Notes under the pieces: generated by a model
The model's database searches: none
What the model saw: the letters and a program-made list of their open reading frames with translations, nothing else
What the model was told of the DNA's origin: nothing
Program-made: the position numbers and the translations under genes
Shown: positions 8,995 to 19,200 of the stretch, one piece after another
Position numbering within the stretch: position 1 is the stretch's first letter
Layout: every line of letters begins with the position of its first letter
DNA from: Candidatus Tiddalikarchaeum anstoanum
Lineage (GTDB): Archaea; Nanobdellota; Nanobdellia; Tiddalikarchaeales; Tiddalikarchaeaceae
Reading direction: 5' to 3'
NCBI GenBank assembly: GCA_902385255.1
Contig: CABMEV010000011.1
Coordinates: forward strand, 1 to 64,000
DNA: 64,000 nucleotides

Positions 8995-10062
8995 TTATTG
9001 CAGTTTTTTAAATTTTTCAACTATTTCTTTTATTGAATCTTTAGTTTTGAATCCTTTTGCATTAATATGGGTCCTGGCGTAAGGCAGTTTCGTGATTGGA
9101 GGCTCAGTTAGTTTGTAAACTCTGCTTACTCTATCAGTGGTGTAATGCCATGGAATGTCTATTTTGTTCTCTTCCTGCATCCTCTTTAACAGTTCAGTAT
9201 ATTCACTATTTTGTGATATCATATTTGTCAATAACTTGTCATCAAATATTTTTCCGGTAAATAATGGTCCAATTATTGTAGTGTTCTTTTTGCAGTTTGG
9301 GCAAATTTTTGCACTGCCTATCTCTCTGTGCAGGCAGTATGGGCAGTAGGATATTGACTGGATATTTTTTAACAAATTATCTGTTTGTTTTGCACCTCTT
9401 ATTTTCTTAAAGTATATCCTGAAATAGTGGCCGATGGCGTGCGAGAATATAGGTACAAGTGCGGTGTCGTATATACTTGCCTCCTCAATGGCGGACTTAG
9501 CGAGTATTCTTAACCCGCTCTCATAGTAGAATTCTGATAAGTAGCTTTTGCTGTGGTACCTTCTTGCGCATGCAGTTGGGAAGCTTCCGCTTAAACATCC
9601 AGTATCAGTTGAAGTTATGCTTAATATGCCTTCTTTCTCTACGTGCTGGACTGCATCTCTTATGAAGTATACCGGGCTTCCGAAAGGGTCAACGTCTATG
9701 TTGTCAAAGCTTTCTCTTAATTCACAGAATAAGTCCTGGCTGCTTTTGTTGTAAAACTCGGCTTTGATTTTATTTCTTTCCGCGTTTAATTTCATATTAT
9801 CATAAGCTGTTTTTTTAATGTCATTCATCACAATCCTGTTAAAAGACTTGGTCTCTTTAGCCAGTCTTATTGCTCTTATCCCGCTTGCTGCCATCAAGTC
9901 CAGGAATGATTTGGCCTTCCAGTCTAAACTGTTAATTAGTATTACGTGCAAGTCTCTGTCTAGTTTCTTATTCTCGTTCAGGAATACTTCATTCTTTTTC
10001 AATAATTTTTCAGAATCAGGAACTTCAATAGTAACTTTTCCTTCAGAATAAATCATAATCAA
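8995..10062 (-). CDS. trm1: tRNA (guanine26-N2)-dimethyltransferase
   Basis: DLMAASGIRAIRLAKE, DNIDVDPFGSPVYFIRDAV, TSTDTGCLSG; Zn motif CPYCLHREIGSAKICPNC. Confidence 0.93.
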   Translation of the reverse strand: MIMIYSEGKVTIEVPDSEKLLKKNEVFLNENKKLDRDLHVILINSLDWKAKSFLDLMAASGIRAIRLAKETKSFNRIVMNDIKKTAYDNMKLNAERNKIKAEFYNKSSQDLFCELRESFDNIDVDPFGSPVYFIRDAVQHVEKEGILSITSTDTGCLSGSFPTACARRYHSKSYLSEFYYESGLRILAKSAIEEASIYDTALVPIFSHAIGHYFRIYFKKIRGAKQTDNLLKNIQSISYCPYCLHREIGSAKICPNCKKNTTIIGPLFTGKIFDDKLLTNMISQNSEYTELLKRMQEENKIDIPWHYTTDRVSRVYKLTEPPITKLPYARTHINAKGFKTKDSIKEIVEKFKKLQ

Positions 10063-10139
10063 ATAATAGGTAGAAATAAAGAATTTAAATACTTTTTAAT
10101 AAAAAATTATTTAGTTTTTTGGTGACAGCTCTTTTGGGT

Positions 10140-10391
10140 CTACCATATTCTTCTCATGGCGTCTCGGCTATATTCATTTTTTCGAAGTCTATCTTCTAAT
10201 ATACCTATCTTTTTTTGTAATGTGATATATATTGTGGCCGCTGTTTTTTCAAAACTGCCTTCTTCTGCAGAGTTGTATTGCTCCATAAAATCATCTAAAT
10301 ATTTTTTGGCTGTATTTCTTTCAAAGATGTCTGTTGAGTATATAAATTGGTTCAACATTTTATCTAAAGTTTTTGCATCTATTTTTTCCAT
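10140..10391 (-). CDS. Hypothetical protein (83 aa)
   Basis: ORF only. Confidence 0.4.
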   Translation of the reverse strand: MEKIDAKTLDKMLNQFIYSTDIFERNTAKKYLDDFMEQYNSAEEGSFEKTAATIYITLQKKIGILEDRLRKNEYSRDAMRRIW

Positions 10392-10456
10392 AAACGATTA
10401 AGTAAAATCATTTTACCTATAAAGTTTTCTAAAAAAAGTTAGAAATTTTAGTTTTT

Positions 10457-10702
10457 TTATTCTATGATTACTTCTTTTCTAAGGCTTTGTCCCGGCATTC
10501 CTGTCTCGAATAATACCCTGACTACACCTTTGACTCCGTGAAGTTTGGTTACTTTACCTACTATCTCATGGGTCTTAGTCTTATAAACTACTTTTTTGCC
10601 TATTAAATCCTTTGATTTCTTAACATCCTCAGGCAGTACTAGCATTTGATTATTAGTCTGTGTGCACTTACCTCTTCGATAGCTTACTATTACTCCTTTC
10701 AT
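10457..10702 (-). CDS. rpl35ae: 50S ribosomal protein L35Ae
   Basis: VSYRRGKCTQTNNQMLVLPEDVKKSKDLIGKKVVYKT...GKVTKLHGVKGVVRVLFETGMPGQSL. Confidence 0.85.
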   Translation of the reverse strand: MKGVIVSYRRGKCTQTNNQMLVLPEDVKKSKDLIGKKVVYKTKTHEIVGKVTKLHGVKGVVRVLFETGMPGQSLRKEVIIE

Positions 10703-10745
10703 AATTACGAATCTAATTAAAGAATCTTTTATAAACTTTATTATT

Positions 10746-11078
10746 TCAATCTTTTAATCTGTCATTTTCTAAATCGTATATGTTTGATATGACATTTAAA
10801 GCTTCACCATATGTTATAAACGCCTTTTGAAGATACATCCTTCTTTCAGTATCATTGGATGATTTCTCAGACTTGTCTTCAAAACCACCTGCTTCCATAA
10901 TCTTATCACAATACTGGCTATAAACCCTTTTTTGGTAATTATTATTAAGGTTAAATCTGCAAGTATTAATGTTTATAACTTTATTCTTCTGCCCCAAGAT
11001 GTTTATTAATAATGATTCAATATCTGTTTTTTCAGATTTTCCAATTTTTAATTCAATAAGCAGTGAATTTAAATCCAT
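10746..11078 (-). CDS. Hypothetical protein (110 aa)
   Basis: ORF; same strand as the GTPase operon. Confidence 0.45.
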   Translation of the reverse strand: MDLNSLLIELKIGKSEKTDIESLLINILGQKNKVININTCRFNLNNNYQKRVYSQYCDKIMEAGGFEDKSEKSSNDTERRMYLQKAFITYGEALNVISNIYDLENDRLKD

Positions 11079-11129
11079 AATCAGTTAAAGAATTAGAAAA
11101 AAATGCGTTTTAAAGTCTTTCTATAAAAA

Positions 11130-11894
11130 TTACAAATTCTTATTTTTTCTAACATCAGTTAACACTTGTTCTACACGGTTTACGAATGTTTTAGTGTCAT
11201 TGTATAACTGCTGCAGTTCCTGGCCGCTCAAGTTTGGCCTCTTATTATGCTCTATATCCTTGAATGTCTGAATAACCTTTCTCGCAATATTATAATACTG
11301 CTCTTCAAGCACTTTCTTGGAGACTAAATAGTCCCTTATCGCATCAGGAATCTGCTTTGGCGCAGGAAGGTCTAATCCCATCTCTATTAGGAGACTCTGC
11401 GTGCTCGAGATTATTGCACCCTCAAGGTTTTGTATCAATCCCTTATTTACGCTGTGGTATGTCATATCCATTAATTGTTTTGCAATGAATAATTGGCGCT
11501 CAACCGATTCTTGTTTCAATTTAACCACTTTTTTTCTAACTAGTTTCTGCATCGTCGTGAAAAACCCTGTATCATAATATATTGAAGCATCCCTAAGTAT
11601 GGTGAATGTTACAGGGCTCCCGTTTTCAACATAGTTCCAGAACTCTGTGAGGCTGAAAGTCTGGCAGTGAATTTTAGGGCTCACCGCCTGAGCTATTCTC
11701 TTAATGACAGATTCGTAATACTCCTTGTTTACTTCCTCAGTGTCATCGAATATTACTACAATATCTATATCGCTGGCATCCTCATATCCAACTCCGGAGT
11801 TTGCAGAGCCAATAAGGCATACGCTTGAGATATTTATAACTCTGGAGATAAGATTCTTAACAAAGACGTCAACGATCTCAATCATTTTGATCAT
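11130..11894 (-). CDS. Pol-beta superfamily nucleotidyltransferase-domain protein (NTase-1)
   Basis: GSANSGVGYEDASDIDIVVIF (GS...DxD); paralogous to 22665..23459; overlaps the GTPase ORF by 17 nt. Confidence 0.8.
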   Translation of the reverse strand: MIKMIEIVDVFVKNLISRVINISSVCLIGSANSGVGYEDASDIDIVVIFDDTEEVNKEYYESVIKRIAQAVSPKIHCQTFSLTEFWNYVENGSPVTFTILRDASIYYDTGFFTTMQKLVRKKVVKLKQESVERQLFIAKQLMDMTYHSVNKGLIQNLEGAIISSTQSLLIEMGLDLPAPKQIPDAIRDYLVSKKVLEEQYYNIARKVIQTFKDIEHNKRPNLSGQELQQLYNDTKTFVNRVEQVLTDVRKNKNL

Positions 11895-12783
11895 TCTGAC
11901 ATACTTTTAAAAAAGATAAATACAGCGAATTAACAAGCAGGTAAAACAGATTCCATGGCCCTAATTTGCTTTTTTCGACTGTTGAATTAATGTCAGAATT
12001 CATTACTACTCTTTCATAAAACTTCAAGTATTCCAGCTCATCAGACAAGAATTCATTAAAAGTTAATGATTCTCGTGTTTTTAAGCTGCCTACTGCCCCA
12101 TCTAAGAAGAAGATGTTATAATTCCTATAACTGTTATCAATTGTGGCGTTCAATTGTTCTAACGCTAACAACGTGTTGTGTTTCAGGTTGCCGCGCCCTT
12201 GCATGTTTAATTCATCAAGCTTGTTTATGTAAAAGCCCATAACTATCGGCATTTTGGAATTAAATTCCTTCAAAGACATTTTTGCATCCATCGCTCTCTG
12301 GAAATAGGTTGGCAGCTGGTTTATATTATTATAATCAAACACCAGCATGGTTGTCGCACCTGCTGAACATATGTTCTGCTTTTTCTCGTAAAGGTTATCT
12401 CCATGGTTGCCTTCTTCATGTCCTGATGTGTCGACGAGTGTAATCCTGTTGGATGTTGTTTTTAAGTTAATGTCCGCATTCAAATCATGCAAAGGGTATG
12501 GCTTCACTGTACGAACATACATGTTCATAAAATCGTTAAAGACATTAATATCAACATCCTTCATGTTTTTAACGATAAGTTCAGGGTTATGTTCTAAGTA
12601 CATAAAGTAAGAATAGAAAGCGTACAGTGTTGTAGGCGTGTCATATAATGTGTTTGGTTTCGGTTTGTCTTTTGATATCAGACACATGTTGGATTTCCCT
12701 ACATAAGGCGGACCCATAAGGGTAACTTGCTCGGTATTTAGAATTTTTGAAAAATAAGAAAAAAATTCAACAGGAAGTGTCAA
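11878..12783 (-). CDS. Small GTPase-like protein (GTPase-B)
   Basis: G1 GPPYVGKS, G3 DTSGHE, G4 NKLD, G5-like GAVGSLK. Confidence 0.8.
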   Translation of the reverse strand: MTLPVEFFSYFSKILNTEQVTLMGPPYVGKSNMCLISKDKPKPNTLYDTPTTLYAFYSYFMYLEHNPELIVKNMKDVDINVFNDFMNMYVRTVKPYPLHDLNADINLKTTSNRITLVDTSGHEEGNHGDNLYEKKQNICSAGATTMLVFDYNNINQLPTYFQRAMDAKMSLKEFNSKMPIVMGFYINKLDELNMQGRGNLKHNTLLALEQLNATIDNSYRNYNIFFLDGAVGSLKTRESLTFNEFLSDELEYLKFYERVVMNSDINSTVEKSKLGPWNLFYLLVNSLYLSFLKVCQNDQND

Positions 12784-12797
12784 TATTTAACACCTCC

Positions 12798-13943
12798 TTA
12801 CAGTGCATTGATTACGTAGGCAGCTAAATATGCAGAGTACACAAGAGCTTTAGGAGTTTTAATGTTTAAATTCATTATTATATCTTCCTTAAACTGCATT
12901 ACACTTTCTTTATTATCGCCTACGAATGCGGTTAAAGGCTGGAATCTGTTAATTTCAGCCGGCTTATTTGCCTGCCCGAAATTCTTCAGACTGCAGACTG
13001 TGCCCTGTGTGAATTTAACATTCAAGTGAGGGAATTCAGTTTTCAATTCTTCTTTTTTCTCCATTAATTCTTTTAGTTGTGTATCCAACTTTGCTTTGTC
13101 ACCTGCTACAAGTGCTGTATTGGCAGATATCAAATCATATTTGTTGTATACTATTGTGAAAACTATGTTTCTTGGGTTAATCTTTTCTTCCTCTTCTGCA
13201 GATAACTTAAAATCATCCTTACGTTTATTGTATGTTTCCATTATTGCTCTTATTGTTCTTTCAAATAAGTAAGGTATAGCATTAGCTTGAAGAGTTTTAG
13301 TGCTGTCCTCTGGGTCGGTGTATTCAAAAAGCATGTGGTCCGGGGATACCATAAGTATCATTGAAATGCCTTTTTCACTAATCATAGTCTTTTGGCTTGA
13401 AGCATCAGATACAATACTTTCAAGTGAACCATTTTCTTTTTTGAGTTTACCTTTTGATGTTAAAACATCATGTCCAGGGAGGTCCCATAAAACAGGCATT
13501 TGTTTTGGTGTTGGCAGGATAAAATAATCATTAAGATTAGCTTCAGTTACAACTCCTGAGTCTACTTTAACGTTATCCCTGTCATACGCGATGAAATTAC
13601 GCACGCCCTTTCCGAATAAGTAAGATTTCAAACTAGCTGCATAGTCAGCAGTCAGGTTGGAATAAACCTCAGATGGGAGGATATGGTTGGTTGTTAAATC
13701 AGCAAAATTGATAAAGAACGTTCCTGCCACTGACTGTGTTGATGATGTAGACAGATTTGCGTTAGCAACAGTTAAAGACTGATCTGCAGACATACATAAA
13801 TAAGTTTTACCAACTTCGAATGGGCCTAATATAGGAATATCTGTAGCCCTTCCATAAGTTGTACAATCATTATTAAAAGCTTCACTTGACATTTTTTTTA
13901 TTTCACCTTGACCTCTGACCAAATAATTTATATTTAAAAACAT
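12798..13943 (-). CDS. Small GTPase-like protein (GTPase-A)
   Basis: G1 GPFEVGKT, G3 WDLPGHD, G4 NKYD, G5-like GTVCSLK. True start probably MSSEAF (SD GGTGAAAT upstream) rather than MFLNINY. Confidence 0.8.
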   Translation of the reverse strand: MFLNINYLVRGQGEIKKMSSEAFNNDCTTYGRATDIPILGPFEVGKTYLCMSADQSLTVANANLSTSSTQSVAGTFFINFADLTTNHILPSEVYSNLTADYAASLKSYLFGKGVRNFIAYDRDNVKVDSGVVTEANLNDYFILPTPKQMPVLWDLPGHDVLTSKGKLKKENGSLESIVSDASSQKTMISEKGISMILMVSPDHMLFEYTDPEDSTKTLQANAIPYLFERTIRAIMETYNKRKDDFKLSAEEEEKINPRNIVFTIVYNKYDLISANTALVAGDKAKLDTQLKELMEKKEELKTEFPHLNVKFTQGTVCSLKNFGQANKPAEINRFQPLTAFVGDNKESVMQFKEDIIMNLNIKTPKALVYSAYLAAYVINAL

Positions 13944-13966
13944 TTATGACTACTTAAAGGTTACAG

Positions 13967-15142
13967 TTATTCTTGAAATATCTCTGGCGGCAAAACCGTG
14001 GTGAAAAATGAAGCACCCAGGACGGATTTTAATATATCTGTATAAGATTTTACTTCCAAGCTCGATTTGAGGTAATTAGTTGTCAATTCATCTGTTGATT
14101 TAAAGCTGTTATTCTCATCCAGCATAACTGGCTGAGTCAGGAAGTAGAATAATCCTTCTTTTGACGGGTCATCTATCCTCTCTTCGAGGAAAGTTTTAAG
14201 GTTTTTAATATTATTCTGATTTGCTTCTTTAGAGTATGAGGCTAACTGTATCAGAGGAAGAGACATGCCGAACTGGCCTGTTTTATTGAGGTTGGTGTAA
14301 GTTCTGATTAAGTTCTTTATTGCTTCCACTTTGTTATTATCATTTATATCAAAGAAGAACAAGACTGCATCCTGGCCGGACAGTGCCGTTTCATCAAAAA
14401 AGCTCACACCCTTATTAAGATAATATGTTAAATCTAATATGCTAACCAAATCCTTCTTTTTAAGTTTGTTAAGTCTGTCTTCTCCGCTGGTAAGTCCGGA
14501 GAACATTATATTTCTTTCAGCAATGTCAGTAGTATAACTGTTAAATCTTAAATCAACCTTATTATTCTCCATATCTCTGCGAGTGATATAATTTGATATT
14601 GATGACAAAAAGTCAGTAAAAACCGAGTTATTGTCAAAATAGGCAAAAAAGTTCTTTCTGTGTATGTATGCATTTCCAAGATTGTTCTTCCTGTAGACAA
14701 AATCCTGTATTAACAAATTTATTTCATCACCCCAATTGGTTGATTCAAATGATGAAGCTTCTTTAAAGAGGCTGTCTAAGGATTCTTGGGAACAATCCTG
14801 ATTAAAAAATGTGAAAAAGAATGGGAAGACAAGCCTGTAAGGCAGGTCATATTTTTCTTTTATATTTATTTGGCCTGTAGAAATTTTTTCAACTAATTGT
14901 TTTTTAAAATAAGGCATGTTTATGGCGCCGTCTAATCTTTTTGGAGGGTTATACATGAAAAGTTCAACGTTTTGTATCAATTGGTCAATTACTTGGATGC
15001 AGCTTTGCAACGCTACATCACATTCCTGAATATCTGTTGATGTAGATATATAGTTTAAGATATTATTATACAAAATGGTCTTTTGCCCGTCATTTGCCCA
15101 TTTAAGGTACTTGCTGTTATTCATAAAATTTGCAATATTCAT
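13967..15142 (-). CDS. GTPase-operon protein with possible degenerate GTPase-like C-terminal domain
   Basis: 391-aa ORF; region NIMFSGLTSGEDRLNKL...DAVLFFFDINDNNKVEAIKNLI...LPLIQLASYSKE has GTPase-like spacing without G1/G4 residues. Confidence 0.6.
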   Translation of the reverse strand: MNIANFMNNSKYLKWANDGQKTILYNNILNYISTSTDIQECDVALQSCIQVIDQLIQNVELFMYNPPKRLDGAINMPYFKKQLVEKISTGQINIKEKYDLPYRLVFPFFFTFFNQDCSQESLDSLFKEASSFESTNWGDEINLLIQDFVYRKNNLGNAYIHRKNFFAYFDNNSVFTDFLSSISNYITRRDMENNKVDLRFNSYTTDIAERNIMFSGLTSGEDRLNKLKKKDLVSILDLTYYLNKGVSFFDETALSGQDAVLFFFDINDNNKVEAIKNLIRTYTNLNKTGQFGMSLPLIQLASYSKEANQNNIKNLKTFLEERIDDPSKEGLFYFLTQPVMLDENNSFKSTDELTTNYLKSSLEVKSYTDILKSVLGASFFTTVLPPEIFQE

Positions 15143-15144
15143 TT

Positions 15145-16161
15145 TTATATATCACCACCAAAAACTTTCAGTAAATCCAGATTGCTCCTCTTTTCCATCT
15201 GAGGCATTATTTTCTTAATATAGCATGTACCTGAATCGAAATACATTATGTATTTGAATAACTCATCGGAGAATCCGCAGAAGAACGGCTGAAATGCCAG
15301 GTTTTCTGTTAGTTCATTACATGAGACGTAAAGGGAGAAAGTTTCATTTCTAACAAAGTTTGCAATGGCTATCATTTTTTCTTTCAGTATTGGATTAACC
15401 CTCGGGCTGCCTTTTGGGCCTTTAAAAGAATCCTTGTTAATGCGTATTTGGTTGTTTTCCAGTTCATATTGGAAAGACAGGAAAGGTACAGAAGGCAGAT
15501 TGAATCCGTTAAAATTATGCTGGTCACATAACATATCTACAATATTAAACATGGCATCATCGATTGATTCGTCAAGTATGACTTCAAGGTTAGGTTTGTA
15601 AGGCTTATCCAGATTCTTATCAGTTATGTGCTGTTTGACAAGGGTGCTTTTTTTGTATTGCTCCAGTGCAGTATTTAAATGGATGTCAAACTGCTGTTTT
15701 ATTATTTTTAACATTGAGTTGTTAACGTAATAATTGCTGTCCAGCGGGACCTCGTTAGGCAAGAACCAGTTTTGAAAACAGCTTGATAACAGGTTAAAAT
15801 CAAATCGGTCCGATACAATTTGAAGATAAATATCTCTTGGGAAGTAGATGCAGTCTGTAAAATTTCGATTCCAATAATCTAATGAAGCCTGCTCATCCTC
15901 ATTTATTAATTTGCCTTTTGAATAAATTATTTTTTTCCCGTTAAGCCTGGAATAACAAAAGTTTAAGTCCAAAGTTTTATATTCAGACTGTATATTCTGC
16001 AAGTCACCTACATAGTGGCCCAGAACTGCAAAGTTTATTGAATTATCAATGGATTCATATTTAACAGGCCATGTATTAACAGGAGAAGATGGAAAACCTT
16101 TTTCGCCGCATTTTATTCCTTCTTCAATTTTCCAGAATCCAAAACGTTGGTGGTCTGTCAT
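15145..16161 (-). CDS. GTPase-operon protein of unknown family (338 aa), probable first gene
   Basis: ORF 2 nt upstream of 13967..15142; no family recognised. Confidence 0.6.
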   Translation of the reverse strand: MTDHQRFGFWKIEEGIKCGEKGFPSSPVNTWPVKYESIDNSINFAVLGHYVGDLQNIQSEYKTLDLNFCYSRLNGKKIIYSKGKLINEDEQASLDYWNRNFTDCIYFPRDIYLQIVSDRFDFNLLSSCFQNWFLPNEVPLDSNYYVNNSMLKIIKQQFDIHLNTALEQYKKSTLVKQHITDKNLDKPYKPNLEVILDESIDDAMFNIVDMLCDQHNFNGFNLPSVPFLSFQYELENNQIRINKDSFKGPKGSPRVNPILKEKMIAIANFVRNETFSLYVSCNELTENLAFQPFFCGFSDELFKYIMYFDSGTCYIKKIMPQMEKRSNLDLLKVFGGDI

Positions 16162-16256
16162 TTAACGAACTCATAATAATTCTAATTAAAAACATGATTT
16201 ACCACTAAAAAGTAGTAAAGCAATATTTTAAATGCATTTATTTGTTCAATTAGTGC

Positions 16257-19200
16257 ATGAGTTTAAACGAAAGCGAAAGTAAAATATTTGAATGCCTTAA
16301 AAACAAGATTGTCGAATATAGTGCGAACTTAAATATAAATTTTAACATGAATTCATTTAAGAATAAATTATTAGATTATATTATAAACCTGAAAGTCACT
16401 ACAACTGACCCTGACTTACCTTCTAAACTAACAAATAGCATATTACAGTACTTGGCAAATAATGACAAACCTTTTGAAGAGCTGAATGCAATTCAGTTCT
16501 TCGAAAATTATTTACATGTTGATAGTAATCCTGAAAATAAAAAGCAGATAGAATTCTTGAAGAAGTTTCAGACATTATATGGTGTGTCCAAAAACAAAGA
16601 AGGGATATTTATTGATAAAGCCCCAAAGCTGCAGGAGTTCTATAAGACATGCTATGAAGATGAGGATGAAAATAACTATTTAACATTCATAAAAAATTTC
16701 GAAGAAAACATAGTTCCTTTGTTTAAATCAATTGTAAGCATTGATAAGGAAGCAATAAAATCCGAAGTAGTAGATGATAGTTTGGAGAATATTAAAAAAT
16801 CAATTAAGCAAAACCCTGATAAAAGAAAGTATGCAAGCAATATTATAGAAATAACAAAACCGAAGTTTAATGAATTATTTAATATTTATACCGGTTTGGA
16901 TGACTGTAATAATTTAAATTCATCTGTTAAGGAAAATTTCAGCGAACTGGTTCAAAACCTTGAAGATATAATATATGAGAATGACAGCGACGGAAGAGGT
17001 GCAATTGATACTGATTTCTTTAAACTGATTCAGGATAAAAAAAATGTGGATGTTATTATAAAAAAGAATAATCTGGTTAAACCAACAACTAAGGCGGATT
17101 ATTTCAAAGAAACATTGAAGTTTTTGTCGCAAGAATTTGAAGAGTTCAGCAAGAAGAATTCAAAATTCATAAACGATTCCCAAATTTATGTTAAATGCGG
17201 CAAAGAGGAGTACAAGAATACAAAACAGGCGGATGTGTACAATAAAATTGCAGATAAAGAAACGATAGAATTCATATATAAGCTAATGGTTTATTTATCT
17301 AATTTTAAGAACATAATCCCATTACAGCAGATTTTCGAAAAAAAATATTTGGGAAATAATATCCTGCAGTTTAATATAACTGATGATATATTGTTGCCGG
17401 GCCATCAGAACAAGGGAGACTCGATAATACTGCAGGGTAAAACATTATATGATGATTGCTTAACAAAAATAGCCGCGCTAGATTTCATAAAAGCAAGCGA
17501 TAAAAATGAAAAATTAAAAGATTTTTTAGGCTTAATAGATAAAAACAGAATGTCAGATATTGACAGGACAAGCAGTATAAGCAAATTCAGGGAATTATTT
17601 GAAAAATTCTACACGCTGTTTAACGGAAAAACAAAAATCCAGCCTAGTGATGAAGAGCAGCCAAACAATGCTAACCCTGTTAATGACCAAAAATCCATTT
17701 TTAAAATTTACAAAATAGATAATGATTATAGGTTGATAAGGATAGAGAAGAGGCCTAGAATATTAGCCACTTTAGAAGTTGGATTATTCCTCCAAAACCT
17801 CTACCAGTTAATAAAGCAAATAAATCCAAATACTGATTTGGATGCGAAACTCTCGCTTGAAGACCAGAGAGCAATAGCTGCTGATTTCTTCTTAAGCAAG
17901 GATTATGACGGCCGTAAAAAGATATTGAATGATATTAAAGGCGATGTTCTTAATGTTAATGAAGCAAGAAATGAGATGCTTCAAGAGATAACTAATTTAA
18001 AAACTGAGAAAAAAAGCCAGAAAGCTAAATCACAATTCGAGACGTTTTTAGAGTTCGTTTCAAATCTGTCTTTTGCAGATGAGAAGGAGAAGAATGATGC
18101 AGTATCCAAATTGAGCACTGTAGCACAGCTAAAAAGAGATTCTCTTGATTCGATAACTATGGAATATAAGAAGAAGAATGATAAGCAAATCGAGGTTGTT
18201 ATAAATTACGGACCAGGAAGGACAACAAAGATTTATCTACCTGCAAATGTGCCTATAGAAACTTATCTTGGTGCGCCTCAGAAATTATCAAGCCCGCTTG
18301 CGAATACGCCTGTTCATATGAGAGCTAAAAAAGAAAATAACCAGTCTCCGGAAGAGGATAATTTAGAGACAACAATCTCGGATTTCAATCCTGATATGTT
18401 TATAGATCCAACTTCAGACTGGAGTGCCTGGCTTAAAAAGGTTAAACAAGCAAATCCTTCAATTAGCGTTGAAACCGTAATGAACGATTTAGTGACTAGT
18501 TATGAAGCTACTCAAATCTTAATAGGTTCAAAAATAAGAAAAAATAATTTATCAGACAAGTACCCAACAGACAATCCAAGTCTTACTATAAAAATTGAGA
18601 ATGGCAAATTAGTATACTCTTTATCTATAGGCGACAAGACGTATGAACAATTAAACAAGGAAGTTAACCAGTTCTTAAGTTTAAAAAAGAAAACCCAAAT
18701 GATGCAGGAGCCGGTAGAAACTGAAATACCTTCTCAAGAACCTATAATTGTTCAGCCATTAGTGCTGCCAAGATTCAAACATGGCAAAAAATATACGGAG
18801 ACTCCTGAATTAAGAACATGGCTGGATACAGCATTTGGCTGCTGTGATGGCAATGAGCAGAGAAGTAAAGACGGGATTTTTAATACTTTAATTTCTGAAC
18901 TTGATTTCGTTGAAAAAAACTGTAAGTTACCGACCAGGGAGACGCCAACAGTAATACTTTCAGTTGAGAATGGAAAAATAAATATTGATTTTGACAAAAT
19001 AGACAAGGAGAGATATGCAAGAAGGAGACAGAATCAGGCTAATACTCCAGAACCGAATGCTAACCAGAATAATGGGCCAAAATTAAATGAAGAGCCTGTT
19101 GATATGGATAATCTTCAAGAAATGATTCACAAAGCATCAAACGCCCCTGTTAAGCAGGAGTTAAACATACCTTCTGTTACGAACGGGTCAAAAATAGATG

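Noticed and set aside
16201-16216. ACTAAAAAGT mini inverted repeat in the GTPase/giant-gene divergent promoter
   Set aside because: Only 3-bp arms; not supportable as an operator without conservation.
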